Origin: Steinernema hermaphroditum
Taxonomy: Eukaryota; Nematoda; Chromadorea; Rhabditida; Steinernematidae
Length of the DNA stretch: 64,000 nucleotides
Direction: 5' to 3'
NCBI GenBank assembly: GCA_030435675.1
Contig: CM059623.1
Coordinates: 150,012 to 214,011, forward strand
Both the position numbers and the translations under genes were made by a program. How positions within the stretch are numbered: position 1 is the stretch's first letter; each line of letters opens with the position of its first letter. Shown in pieces: positions 1 through 12,514 of this stretch. Below the pieces are notes generated by a model. The model saw only the letters and a program-made list of their open reading frames with translations, made no database searches and was not told the origin of the DNA.

Positions 1-1241
1 TAAGATCCAATCATAAAAATGCTTGGTATTTGGAGCAGGAGGGTCAGATGCATAACTCTTTGTATGAGCAAGGGCCCTGCTGTCTCGAATTGAAAGTTTT
101 GCAGGAAACTAAGATAGTCCGCAGGAAATCCAACGAGAGTAGGCGCGTTCGATCAGGCTCGTGCAGTTCTACAAGATCCAATCATAAAAATGATATGGTA
201 CTTTGGAGCAGGAGGGTCAGATGCAGAGCTTTTGGTATGAGCAAGGGCCCTGCTGTCTCGAATTGAAAGTTTTGCAGGAAACTAAGATAGTCCGCAAGAA
301 ATCCAACGAGAGTAGGCGCGTTCGATCAGGCTCGTGCAGTTCTACAAGATCCAATCATAAAAATGATATGGTACTTTGGAGCAGGAGGGTCAGATGCAGA
401 GCTTTTGGTATGAGCAAGGGCCCTGCTGTCTCGAATTGAAAGTTTTGCAGGAAACTAAGATAGTCCGCAGGAAATCCCAACGAGAGTAGGCGCGTTCGAT
501 CAGGCTCGTGCAGTTCTACAAGATCCAATCATAAAAATGATATGGTACTTTGGAGCAGGAGGGTCAGATGCAGAGCTTTTGGTATGAGCAAGGGCCCTGC
601 TGTCTCGAATTGAAAGTTTTGCAGGAAACTAAGATAGTCCGCAGGAAATCCAACGAGAGTAGGCGCGTTCGATCAGGCTCGTGCAGTTCTACAAGATCCA
701 ATCATAAAAATGATATGGTACTTTGGAGCAGGAGGGTCAGATGCAGAGCTTTTGGTATGAGCAAGGGCCCTGCTGTCTCGAATTGAAAGTTTTGCAGGAA
801 ACTAAGATAGTCCACAGTAATCCCAACGGGAATAGGCGCGTTCGATCAGGCTCGTGCAGTTCTACAAGATCCAATCATAAAAATGATATGGTACTTTGGA
901 GCAGGAGGGTCAGATGCAGAGCTTTTGGTATGAGCAAGGGCCCTGCTGTCTCGAATTGAAAGTTTTGCAGGAAACTAAGATAGTCCGCAGGAAATCCAAC
1001 GAGAGTAGGCGCGTTCGATCAGGCTCGTGCAGTTCTACAAGATCCAATCATAAAAATGATATGGTACTTTGGAGCAGGAGGGTCAGATGCAGAGCTTTTG
1101 GTATGAGCAAGGGCCCTGCTGTCTCGAATTGAAAGTTTTGCAGGAAACTAAGATAGTCCGCAGGAAATCCAACGAGAGTAGGCGCGTTCGATCAGGCTCG
1201 TGCAGTTCTACAAGATCCAATCATAAAAATGATATGGTACT

Positions 1242-2763
1242 TTGGAGCAGGAGGGTCAGATGCAGAGCTTTTGGTATGAGCAAGGGCCCTGCTGTCTCGA
1301 ATTGAAAGTTTTGCAGGAAACTAAGATAGTCCACAGTAATCCCAACGGGAATAGGCGCGTTCGATCAGGCTCGTGCAGTTCTACAAGATCCAATCATAAA
1401 AATGCTATGGTACTTTGGAGCAGGAGGGTCAGATGCAGAACTCTTTGTATGAACAAGGCCCTATCTGTCTCGAATTGAAAGTTTTGCAGGAAACTAAGAT
1501 AGTCCGCAGGAAATCCAACGAGAGTAGGCGCGTTCGATCAGGCTCGTGCAGTTCTACAAGATCCAATCATAAAAATGCTATGGTACTTTGGAGCAGGAGG
1601 GTCAGATGCAGAGCTTTTGGTATGAGCAAGGGCCCTGCTGTCTCGAATTGAAAGTTTTGCAGGAAACTAAGATAGTCCACAGTAATCCCAACGGGAATAG
1701 GCGCGTTCGATCAGGCTCGTGCAGTTCTATAAGATCCAATCATAAAAATTGGAGCAGGAGGGGTCAGATGCATAACTCTTTGTATGAGCAAGGGCCCTGC
1801 TGTCTCGAATTGAAAGTTTTGCAGGAAACTAAGATAGTCCGCAGGAAATCCAACGAGAGTAGGCGCGTTCGATCAGGCTCGTGCAGTTCTACAAGATCCA
1901 ATCATAAAAATTGGAGCGGAGGGGTCAGATGCATAACTCTTTGTATGAACAAGGCCCTATCTGTCTCGAATTGAAAGTTTTGCAGGAAACTAAGATAGTC
2001 CACAGGAATCCCAACGGGAATAGGCGCGTTCGATCAGGCTCGTGCAGTTCTACAAGATCCAATCATAAAAATGCTACGGTACTTTGGAGCAGGAGGGTCA
2101 GATGCAGAACTCTTTGTATGAACAAGGCCCTATCTGTCTCGAATTGAAAGTTTTGCAGGAAACTAAGATAGTCCATAGGACTCCCAACGGGAATAGGCGC
2201 GTTCGATCAGGATCGTGCAGTTCTATAAGATCCAATCATAAAAATTGGAGCGGAGGGGTCAGATGCATAACTCTTTGTATGAGCAAGGGCCCTGCTGTCT
2301 CGAATTGAAAGTTTTGCAGGAAACTAAGATAGTCCGCAGGAAATCCAACGAGAGTAGGCGCGTTCGATCAGGCTCGTGCAGTTCTACAAGATCCAATCAT
2401 AAAAATGATATGGTACTTTGGAGCAGGAGGGTCAGATGCAGAGCTTTTGGTATGAGCAAGGGCCCTGCTGTCTCGAATTGAAAGTTTTGCAGGAAACTAA
2501 GATAGTCCGCAGGAAATCCAACGAGAGTAGGCGCGTTCGATCAGGCTCGTGCAGTTCTACAAGATCCAATCATAAAAATGATATGGTACTTTGGAGCAGG
2601 AGGGTCAGATGCAGAGCTTTTGGTATGAGCAAGGGCCCTGCTGTCTCGAATTGAAAGTTTTGCAGGAAACTAAGATAGTCCGCAGGAAATCCAACGAGAG
2701 TAGGCGCGTTCGATCAGGCTCGTGCAGTTCTACAAGATCCAATCATAAAAATGATATGGTACT
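1242..2763 (+). repeat. Higher-order repeat copy 1 (9 monomers, 1522 bp)
   Basis: The order of monomer types is A/S, B/R, A/S, C/R, C/CACAGGAATC, B/CATAGGACTC, C/R, A/R, A/R. The same ordered string restarts at 2764 and, disturbed, at 4464. Monomers 3, 4 and 6 join the next unit through the shortened boundary lacking about 12 bp, so the length is below 9 x 173. The GCTACGGTACTT boundary and the CATAGGACTC block are specific to fixed positions in the string. This shows that the multimer, not only the monomer, was copied. Confidence 0.8.
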
Positions 2764-4463
2764 TTGGAGCAGGAGGGTCAGATGCAGAGCTTTTGGTATG
2801 AGCAAGGGCCCTGCTGTCTCGAATTGAAAGTTTTGCAGGAAACTAAGATAGTCCACAGTAATCCCAACGGGAATAGGCGCGTTCGATCAGGCTCGTGCAG
2901 TTCTACAAGATCCAATCATAAAAATGCTATGGTACTTTGGAGCAGGAGGGTCAGATGCAGAACTCTTTGTATGAACAAGGCCCTATCTGTCTCGAATTGA
3001 AAGTTTTGCAGGAAACTAAGATAGTCCGCAGGAAATCCAACGAGAGTAGGCGCGTTCGATCAGGCTCGTGCAGTTCTACAAGATCCAATCATAAAAATGC
3101 TATGGTACTTTGGAGCAGGAGGGTCAGATGCAGAGCTTTTGGTATGAGCAAGGGCCCTGCTGTCTCGAATTGAAAGTTTTGCAGGAAACTAAGATAGTCC
3201 ACAGTAATCCCAACGGGAATAGGCGCGTTCGATCAGGCTCGTGCAGTTCTATAAGATCCAATCATAAAAATTGGAGCGGGAGGGGTCAGATGCATAACTC
3301 TTTGTATGAGCAAGGGCCCTGCTGTCTCGAATTGAAAGTTTTGCAGGAAACTAAGATAGTCCGCAGGAAATCCAACGAGAGTAGGCGCGTTCGATCAGGC
3401 TCGTGCAGTTCTACAAGATCCAATCATAAAAATTTTGGAGCGGAGGGGTCAGATGCATAACTCTTTGTATGAACAAGGCCCTATCTGTCTCGAATTGAAA
3501 GTTTTGCAGGAAACTAAGATAGTCCACAGGAATCCCAACGGGAATAGGCGCGTTCGATCAGGCTCGTGCAGTTCTACAAGATCCAATCATAAAAATGCTA
3601 CGGTACTTTGGAGCAGGAGGGTCAGATGCAGAACTCTTTGTATGAACAAGGCCCTATCTGTCTCGAATTGAAAGTTTTGCAGGAAACTAAGATAGTCCAT
3701 AGGACTCCCAACGGGAATAGGCGCGTTCGATCAGGATCGTGCAGTTCTATAAGATCCAATCATAAAAATGTTGGAGCAGGAGGGGTCAGATGCATAACTC
3801 TTTGTATGAGCAAGGGCCCTGCTGTCTCGAATTGAAAGTTTTGCAGGAAACTAAGATAGTCCGCAGGAAATCCAACGAGAGTAGGCGCGTTCGATCAGGC
3901 TCGTGCAGTTCTACAAGATCCAATCATAAAAATGATATGGTACTTTGGAGCAGGAGGGTCAGATGCAGAGCTTTTGGTATGAGCAAGGGCCCTGCTGTCT
4001 CGAATTGAAAGTTTTGCAGGAAACTAAGATAGTCCGCAGGAAATCCAACGAGAGTAGGCGCGTTCGATCAGGCTCGTGCAGTTCTACAAGATCCAATCAT
4101 AAAAATGATATGGTACTTTGGAGCAGGAGGGTCAGATGCAGAGCTTTTGGTATGAGCAAGGGCCCTGCTGTCTCGAATTGAAAGTTTTGCAGGAAACTAA
4201 GATAGTCCGCAGGAAATCCAACGAGAGTAGGCGCGTTCGATCAGGCTCGTGCAGTTCTACAAGATCCAATCATAAAAATGATATGGTACTTTGGAGCAGG
4301 AGGGTCAGATGCAGAGCTTTTGGTATGAGCAAGGGCCCTGCTGTCTCGAATTGAAAGTTTTGCAGGAAACTAAGATAGTCCGCAGGAAATCCAACGAGAG
4401 TAGGCGCGTTCGATCAGGCTCGTGCAGTTCTACAAGATCCAATCATAAAAATGATATGGTACT
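2764..4463 (+). repeat. Higher-order repeat copy 2 (10 monomers, 1700 bp)
   Basis: This repeats the monomer order of 1242-2763 with one additional A/R monomer at the end. The short junctions differ slightly from copy 1: AATTTTGGAGCGG near 3430 and AATGTTGGAGCAGG near 3768, instead of AATTGGAGCGG. The copies are therefore related by duplication, followed by junction changes or conversion. Confidence 0.78.
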
Positions 4464-6459
4464 TTGGAGCAGGAGGGTCAGATGCAGAGCTTTTGGTATG
4501 AGCAAGGGCCCTGCTGTCTCGAATTGAAAGTTTTGCAGGAAACTAAGATAGTCCACAGTAATCCCAACGGGAATAGGCGCGTTCGATCAGGCTCGTGCAG
4601 TTCTACAAGATCCAATCATAAAAATGCTATGGTACTTTGGAGCAGGAGGGTCAGATGCAGAACTCTTTGTATGAACAAGGCCCTATCTGTCTCGAATTGA
4701 AAGTTTTGCAGGAAACTAAGATAGTCCAGATCGGGTGGGGCGATAGGTGGAGTTAGATAATAAAGTGGTTGGAGAGGAGGGTGATGAGACTTTTGTATGA
4801 ACAAGGCCCTATCTGTCTCGAATTGAAAGTTTTGCAGGAAACTAAGATAGTCCGCAGGAAATCCAACGAGAGTAGGCGCGTTCGATCAGGCTCGTGCAGT
4901 TCTACAAGATCCAATCATAAAAATGCTATGGTACTTTGGAGCAGGAGGGTCAGATGCAGAGCTTTTGGTATGAGCAAGGGCCCTGCTGTCTCGAATTGAA
5001 AGTTTTGCAGGAAACTAAGATAGTCCACAGTAATCCCAACGGGAATAGGCGCGTTCGATCAGGCTCGTGCAGTTCTATAAGATCCAATCATAAAAATTGG
5101 AGCGGAGGGGTCAGATGCATAACTCTTTGTATGAGCAAGGGCCCTGCTGTCTCGAATTGAAAGTTTTGCAGGAAACTAAGATAGTCCGCAGGAAATCCAA
5201 CGAGAGTAGGCGCGTTCGATCAGGCTCGTGCAGTTCTACAAGATCCAATCATAAAAATTTGGAGCGGAGGGGTCAGATGCATAACTCTTTGTATGAACAA
5301 GGCCCTATCTGTCTCGAATTGAAAGTTTTGCAGGAAACTAAGATAGTCCACAGGAATCCCAACGGGAATAGGCGCGTTCGATCAGGCTCGTGCAGTTCTA
5401 CAAGATCCAATCATAAAAATGCTACGGTACTTTGGAGCAGGAGGGTCAGATGCAGAACTCTTTGTATGAACAAGGCCCTATCTGTCTCGAATTGAAAGTT
5501 TTGCAGGAAACTAAGATAGTCCATAGGACTCCCAACGGGAATAGGCGCGTTCGATCAGGATCGTGCAGTTCTATAAGATCCAATCATAAAAAAATTGGAG
5601 CGGAGGGGTCAGATGCATAACTCTTTGTATGAGCAAGGGCCCTGCTGTCTCGAATTGAAAGTTTTGCAGGAAACTAAGATAGTCCGCAGGAAATCCAACG
5701 AGAGTAGGCGCGTTCGATCAGGCTCGTGCAGTTCTACAAGATCCAATCATAAAAATGATATGGTACTTTGGAGCAGGAGGGTCAGATGCAGAGCTTTTGG
5801 TATGAGCAAGGGCCCTGCTGTCTCGAATTGAAAGTTTTGCAGGAAACTAAGATAGTCCGCAGGAAATCCAACGAGAGTAGGCGCGTTCGATCAGGCTCGT
5901 GCAGTTCTACAAGATCCAATCATAAAAATGATATGGTACTTTGGAGCAGGAGGGTCAGATGCAGAGCTTTTGGTATGAGCAAGGGCCCTGCTGTCTCGAA
6001 TTGAAAGTTTTGCAGGAAACTAAGATAGTCCGCAGGAAATCCAACGAGAGTAGGCGCGTTCGATCAGGCTCGTGCAGTTCTACAAGATCCAATCATAAAA
6101 ATGATATGGTACTTTGGAGCAGGAGGGTCAGATGCAGAGCTTTTGGTATGAGCAAGGGCCCTGCTGTCTCGAATTGAAAGTTTTGCAGGAAACTAAGATA
6201 GTCCGCAGGAAATCCAACGAGAGTAGGCGCGTTCGATCAGGCTCGTGCAGTTCTACAAGATCCAATCATAAAAATGATATGGTTCTTTGGAGCAGGAGGG
6301 TCAGATGCAGAGCTTTTGGTATGAGCAAGGGCCCTGCTGTCTCGAATTGAAAGTTTTGCAGGAAACTAAGATAGTCCGCAGGAAATCCAACGATAGTAGG
6401 CGCGTTCGATCAGGCTCGTGCAGTTCTACAAGATCCAATCATAAAAATGATATGGTACT
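4464..6459 (+). repeat. Higher-order repeat copy 3, interrupted and expanded
   Basis: It starts with the same A/S monomer as copies 1 and 2. The next monomer is broken by an unfamiliar segment at 4729-4790. The order then resumes as B/R, A/S, C/R, C/CACAGGAATC, B/CATAGGACTC, C/R and a run of A/R monomers up to 6459. The A/R run is longer than in copies 1 and 2, so the tail of the multimer varies in copy number. Confidence 0.7.
4729..4790. repeat. Divergent segment inside the array
   Basis: After the conserved AAGATAGTCC the sequence leaves the monomer pattern (AGATCGGGTGGGGCGATAGG and on). It then passes through TTGGAGAGGAGGGTGATGAG before rejoining a B-type monomer at TTTTGTATGAACAAGG. The last part is a diverged version of the monomer start (TTGGAGCAGGAGGGTCAGAT). 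The first part, about 35 bp, I do not recognise. A similar diverged start occurs at 48171-48210. Confidence 0.75.
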
Positions 6460-7103
6460 TTGGAGCAGGAGGGTCAGATGCAGAGCTTTTGGTATGAGCA
6501 AGGGCCCTGCTGTCTCGAATTGAAAGTTTTGCAGGAAACTAAGATAGTCCACAGTAATCCCAACGGGAATAGGCGCGTTCGATCAGGATCGTGCAGTTCT
6601 ATAAGATCCAATCATAAAAATTGGAGCGGAGGGGTCAGATGCATAACTCTTTGTATGAGCAAGGGCCCTGCTGTCTCGAATTGAAAGTTTTGCAGGAAAC
6701 TAAGATAGTCCACAGTAATCCCAACGGGAATAGGCGCGTTCGATCAGGATCGTGCAGTTCTATAAGATCCAATCATAAAAATTGGAGCGGAGGGGTCAGA
6801 TGCATAACTCTTTGTATGAGCAAGGGCCCTGCTGTCTCGAATTGAAAGTTTTGCAGGAAACTAAGATAGTCCACAGTAATCCCAACGGGAACAGGCGCGT
6901 TCGATCAGGATCGTGCAGTTCTATAAGATCCAATCATAAAAATTGGAGCGGAGGGGTCAGATGCATAACTCTTTGTATGAGCAAGGGCCCTGCTGTCTCG
7001 AATTGAAAGTTTTGCAGGAAACTAAGATAGTCCACAGTAATCCCAACGGGAACAGGCGCGTTCGATCAGGATCGTGCAGTTCTATAAGATCCAATCATAA
7101 AAA
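6460..7103 (+). repeat. Run of four 161-bp monomers
   Basis: Landmarks at 6460, 6621, 6782 and 6943 are spaced exactly 161 bp apart. Each unit carries S-type V2, the rare TCAGGATCGTGCAG variant, TATAAGATCC, and the short boundary AAAATTGGAGCGG (AAAATTTGGAGCGG at the last exit). Two of the four share the further variant GGGAACAGG. The last three start with the C block. This looks like recent local amplification of a single short-class monomer. Confidence 0.85.
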
Positions 7104-7774
7104 TTTGGAGCGGAGGGGTCAGATGCATAACTCTTTGTATGAGCAAGGGCCCTGCTGTCTCGAATTGAAAGTTTTGCAGGAAACTAAGATAGTCCGCAGG
7201 AAATCCAACGAGAGTAGGCGCGTTCGATCAGGCTCGTGCAGTTCTACAAGATCCAATCATAAAAATGATATGGTACTTTGGAGCAGGAGGGTCAGATGCA
7301 GAGCTTTTGGTATGAGCAAGGGCCCTGCTGTCTCGAATTTAAAGTTTTGCAGGAAACTAAGATAGTCCGCAGGAAATCCAACGAGAGTAGGCGCGTTCGA
7401 TCAGGCTCGTGCAGTTCTACAAGATCCAATCATAAAAATGATATGGTACTTTGGAGCAGGAGGGTCAGATGCAGAGCTTTTGGTATGAGCAAGGGCCCTG
7501 CTGTCTCGAATTTAAAGTTTTGCAGGAAACTAAGATAGTCCGCAGGAAATCCAACGAGAGTAGGCGCGTTCGATCAGGCTCGTGCAGTTCTACAAGATCC
7601 AATCATAAAAATGTTGGAGCGGAGGGGTCAGATGCATAACTCTTTGTATGAACAAGGCCCTATCTGTCTCGAATTGAAAGTTTTGCAGGAAACTAAGATA
7701 GTCCACAGTAATCCCAACGGGAATAGGCGCGTTCGATCAGGCTCGTGCAGTTCTATAAGATCCAATCATAAAAA

Positions 7775-8455
7775 TTGGAGCGGAGGGGTCAGATGCATAA
7801 CTCTTTGTATGAGCAAGGGCCCTGCTGTCTCGAATTGAAAGTTTTGCAGGAAACTAAGATAGTCCGCAGGAAATCCAACGAGAGTAGGCGCGTTCGATCA
7901 GGCTCGTGCAGTTCTACAAGATCCAATCATAAAAATGATATGGTACTTTGGAGCAGGAGGGTCAGATGCAGAGCTTTTGGTATGAGCAAGGGCCCTGCTG
8001 TCTCGAATTGAAAGTTTTGCAGGAAACTAAGATAGTCCACAGTAATCCCAACGGGAATAGGCGCGTTCGATCAGGCTCGTGCAGTTCTACAAGATCCAAT
8101 CATAAAAATGCTATGGTACTTTGGAGCAGGAGGGTCAGATGCAGAGCTTTTGGTATGAGCAAGGGCCCTGCTGTCTCGAATTGAAAGTTTTGCAGGAAAC
8201 TAAGATAGTACGCAGGAAATCCAACGAGAGTAGGCGCGTTCGATCAGGCTCGTGCTGTTCTACAAGATCCAATCATAAAAATGATATGGTACTTTGGAGC
8301 AGGAGGGTCAGATGCAGAGCTTTTGGCATGAGCAAGGGCCCTGCTGTCTCGAATTGAAAGTTTTGCAGGAAACTAAGATAGTCCACAGTAATCCCAACGG
8401 GAATAGGCGCGTTCGATCAGGCTCGTGCAGTTCTATAAGATCCAATCATAAAAAA
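7775..8455 (+). repeat. 681-bp segmental duplication, copy 1
   Basis: Four monomers (C/R, A/S, A/R, A/S) carry private variants: AGTACGCAGG near 8208, CGTGCTGTTC near 8250 and TTTTGGCATGAGC near 8322. All three recur exactly 681 bp downstream and, as far as I can see, nowhere else in the window. Confidence 0.88.
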
Positions 8456-9137
8456 TTGGAGCGGAGGGGTCAGATGCATAACTCTTTGTATGAGCAAGGG
8501 CCCTGCTGTCTCGAATTGAAAGTTTTGCAGGAAACTAAGATAGTCCGCAGGAAATCCAACGAGAGTAGGCGCGTTCGATCAGGCTCGTGCAGTTCTACAA
8601 GATCCAATCATAAAAATGATATGGTACTTTGGAGCAGGAGGGTCAGATGCAGAGCTTTTGGTATGAGCAAGGGCCCTGCTGTCTCGAATTGAAAGTTTTG
8701 CAGGAAACTAAGATAGTCCACAGTAATCCCAACGGGAATAGGCGCGTTCGATCAGGCTCGTGCAGTTCTACAAGATCCAATCATAAAAATGCTATGGTAC
8801 TTTGGAGCAGGAGGGTCAGATGCAGAGCTTTTGGTATGAGCAAGGGCCCTGCTGTCTCGAATTGAAAGTTTTGCAGGAAACTAAGATAGTACGCAGGAAA
8901 TCCAACGAGAGTAGGCGCGTTCGATCAGGCTCGTGCTGTTCTACAAGATCCAATCATAAAAATGATATGGTACTTTGGAGCAGGAGGGTCAGATGCAGAG
9001 CTTTTGGCATGAGCAAGGGCCCTGCTGTCTCGAATTGAAAGTTTTGCAGGAAACTAAGATAGTCCACAGTAATCCCAACGGGAATAGGCGCGTTCGATCA
9101 GGCTCGTGCAGTTCTATAAGATCCAATCATAAAAAAA
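8456..9137 (+). repeat. 681-bp segmental duplication, copy 2
   Basis: This is the adjacent second copy of 7775-8455 with the same three private variants (near 8889, 8931 and 9003). It is 1 bp longer, because the A-run before the closing TTGGAGCGG has seven A instead of six. The near-identity marks it as one of the youngest duplications in the window. Confidence 0.88.
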
Positions 9138-10852
9138 TTGGAGCGGAGGGGTCAGATGCATAACTCTTTGTATGAGCAAGGGCCCTGCTGTCTCGAATTG
9201 AAAGTTTTGCAGGAAACTAAGATAGTCCGCAGGAAATCCAACGAGAGTAGGCGCGTTCGATCAGGCTCGTGCAGTTCTACAAGATCCAATCATAAAAAGT
9301 GGAGCGGAGGGGTCAGATGCATAACTCTTTGTATGAACAAGGCCCTATCTGTCTCGAATTGAAAGTTTTGCAGGAAACTAAGATAGTCCACAGGAATCCC
9401 AACGGGAATAGGCGCGTTCGATCAGGCTCGTGCAGTTCTACAAGATCCAATCATAAAAATGCTACGGTACTTTGGAGCAGGAGGGTCAGATGCAGAACTC
9501 TTTGTATGAACAAGGCCCTATCTGTCTCGAATTGAAAGTTTTGCAGGAAACTAAGATAGTCCGCAGGAAATCCAACGAGAGCAGGCGCGTTCGATCAGGC
9601 TCGTGCAGTTCTACAAGATCCAATCATAAAAATGATATGGTACTTTGGAGCAGGAGGGTCAGATGCAGAGCTTTTGGTATGAGCAAGGGCCCTGCTGTCT
9701 CGAATTGAAAGTTTTGCAGGAAACTAAGATAGTCCGCAGGAAATCCAACGAGAGTAGGCGCGTTCGATCAGGCTCGTGCAGTTCTACAAGATCCAATCAT
9801 AAAAATGATATGGTACTTTGGAGCAGGAGGGTCAGATGCAGAGCTTTTGGTATGAGCAAGGGCCCTGCTGTCTCGAATTTAAAGTTTTGCAGGAAACTAA
9901 GATAGTCCGCAGGAAATCCAACGAGAGCAGGCGCGTTCGATCAGGCTCGTGCAGTTCTACAAGATCCAATCATAAAAATGATATGGTACTTTGGAGCAGG
10001 AGGGTCAGATGCAGAGCTTTTGGTATGAGCAAGGGCCCTGCTGTCTCGAATTGAAAGTTTTGCAGGAAACTAAGATAGTCCGCAGGAAATCCAACGAGAG
10101 TAGGCGCGTTCGATCAGGCTCGTGCAGTTCTACAAGATCCAATCATAAAAATGATATGGTACTTTGGAGCAGGAGGGTCAGATGCAGAGCTTTTGGTATG
10201 AGCAAGGGCCCTGCTGTCTCGAATTGAAAGTTTTGCAGGAAACTAAGATAGTCCACAGTAATCCCAACGGGAATAGGCGCGTTCGATCAGGCTCGTGCAG
10301 TTCTACAAGATCCAATCATAAAAATGCTATGGTACTTTGGAGCAGGAGGGTCAGATGCAGAACTCTTTGTATGAACAAGGCCCTATCTGTCTCGAATTGA
10401 AAGTTTTGCAGGAAACTAAGATAGTCCGCAGGAAATCCAACGAGAGTAGGCGCGTTCGATCAGGCTCGTGCAGTTCTACAAGATCCAATCATAAAAATGC
10501 TATGGTACTTTGGAGCAGGAGGGTCAGATGCAGAGCTTTTGGTATGAGCAAGGGCCCTGCTGTCTCGAATTGAAAGTTTTGCAGGAAACTAAGATAGTCC
10601 ACAGTAATCCCAACGGGAATAGGCGCGTTCGATCAGGCTCGTGCAGTTCTATAAGATCCAATCATAAAAAATTGGAGCGGAGGGGTCAGATGCATAACTC
10701 TTTGTATGAGCAAGGGCCCTGCTGTCTCGAATTGAAAGTTTTGCAGGAAACTAAGATAGTCCGCAGGAAATCCAACGAGAGTAGGCGCGTTCGATCAGGC
10801 TCGTGCAGTTCTACAAGATCCAATCATAAAAATTGGAGCGGGGGGGTCAGAT

Positions 10853-10944
10853 GCATAACTTTTTTTATAAAAAAGGCCCTTTTTTTTTTTTTTTTCAATT
10901 TAAAATTTTTAGAGAAAAAAAAAAGAGTCCCAGAAATCCCCACG
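10853..10944. repeat. Homopolymer-degraded monomer
   Basis: The expected C-type monomer is replaced by long A and T runs, including a run of about 17 T at 10870-10885, while flanking bases are normal. The underlying spacing is kept to within about 6 bp, and islands such as AAGGCCC and CAATTTAAA remain aligned with the standard monomer. Changes include C to T, G to A and G to T, so they are not of one chemical type. A low-quality consensus in a hard-to-read repeat is the simplest explanation; a truly decayed monomer is the alternative. Confidence 0.75.
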
Positions 10945-11160
10945 GGAATAGGCGCGTTCGATCAGGCTCGTGCAGTTCTATAAGATCCAATCATAAAAAT
11001 TGGAGCGGAGGGGTCAGATGCATAACTCTTTGTATGAGCAAGGGCCCTGCTGTCTCGAATTGAAAGTTTTGCAGGAAACTAAGATAGTCCGCAGGAAATC
11101 CAACGAGAGTAGGCGCGTTCGATCAGGCTCGTGCAGTTCTACAAGATCCAATCATAAAAA

Positions 11161-11837
11161 TTGGAGCGGAGGGGTCAGATGCATAACTCTTTGTATGAAC
11201 AAGGCCCTATCTGTCTTCTGTCTCGAATTGAAAGTTTTGCAGGAAACTAAGATAGTCCACAGGAATCCCAACGGGAATAGGCGCGTTCGATCAGGCTCGT
11301 GCAGTTCTACAAGATCCAATCATAAAAATGCTACGGTACTTTGGAGCAGGAGGGTCAGATGCAGAACTCTTTGTATGAACAAGGCCCTATCTGTCTCGAA
11401 TTGAAAGTTTTGCAGGAAACTAAGATAGTCCACAGGACTCCCAACGGGAATAGGCGCGTTCGATCAGGATCGTGCAGTTCTATAAGATCCAATCATAAAA
11501 ATTGGAGCGGAGGGGTCAGATGCATAACTCTTTGTATGAGCAAGGGCCCTGCTGTCTCGAATTGAAAGTTTTGCAGGAAACTAAGATAGTCCGCAGGAAA
11601 TCCAACGAGAGTAGGCGCGTTCGATCAGGCTCGTGCAGTTCTACAAGATCCAATCATAAAAATGATATGGTACTTTGGAGCAGGAGGGTCAGATGCAGAG
11701 CTTTTGGTATGAGCAAGGGCCCTGCTGTCTCGAATTGAAAGTTTTGCAGGAAACTAAGATAGTCCGCAGGAAATCCAACGAGAGTAGGCGCGTTCGATCA
11801 GGCTCGTGCAGTTCTACAAGATCCAATCATAAAAAAA
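11161..11837 (+). repeat. 677-bp segmental duplication, copy 1
   Basis: Four monomers begin with a C-type start and a 7-bp internal duplication (CTGTCTTCTGTCTCG instead of CTGTCTCG) near 11211-11225. The same insertion occurs 677 bp downstream and nowhere else that I can see. Confidence 0.85.
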
Positions 11838-12514
11838 TTGGAGCGGAGGGGTCAGATGCATAACTCTTTGTATGAACAAGGCCCTATCTGTCTTCTGTCT
11901 CGAATTGAAAGTTTTGCAGGAAACTAAGATAGTCCACAGGAATCCCAACGGGAATAGGCGCGTTCGATCAGGCTCGTGCAGTTCTACAAGATCCAATCAT
12001 AAAAATGCTACGGTACTTTGGAGCAGGAGGGTCAGATGCAGAACTCTTTGTATGAACAAGGCCCTATCTGTCTCGAATTGAAAGTTTTGCAGGAAACTAA
12101 GATAGTCCACAGGACTCCCAACGGGAATAGGCGCGTTCGATCAGGATCGTGCAGTTCTATAAGATCCAATCATAAAAATTGGAGCGGAGGGGTCAGATGC
12201 ATAACTCTTTGTATGAGCAAGGGCCCTGCTGTCTCGAATTGAAAGTTTTGCAGGAAACTAAGATAGTCCGCAGGAAATCCAACGAGAGTAGGCGCGTTCG
12301 ATCAGGCTCGTGCAGTTCTACAAGATCCAATCATAAAAATGATATGGTACTTTGGAGCAGGAGGGTCAGATGCAGAGCTTTTGGTATGAGCAAGGGCCCT
12401 GCTGTCTCGAATTGAAAGTTTTGCAGGAAACTAAGATAGTCCGCAGGAAATCCAACGAGAGTAGGCGCGTTCGATCAGGCTCGTGCAGTTCTACAAGATC
12501 CAATCATAAAAATG
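11838..12514 (+). repeat. 677-bp segmental duplication, copy 2
   Basis: This is the adjacent copy of 11161-11837, with the same 7-bp insertion near 11888-11902 and the same order of V2 types (CACAGGAATC, CACAGGACTC, R, R). Its last junction keeps the full GATATGGTACTT boundary, where copy 1 has the shortened one. Confidence 0.85.
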
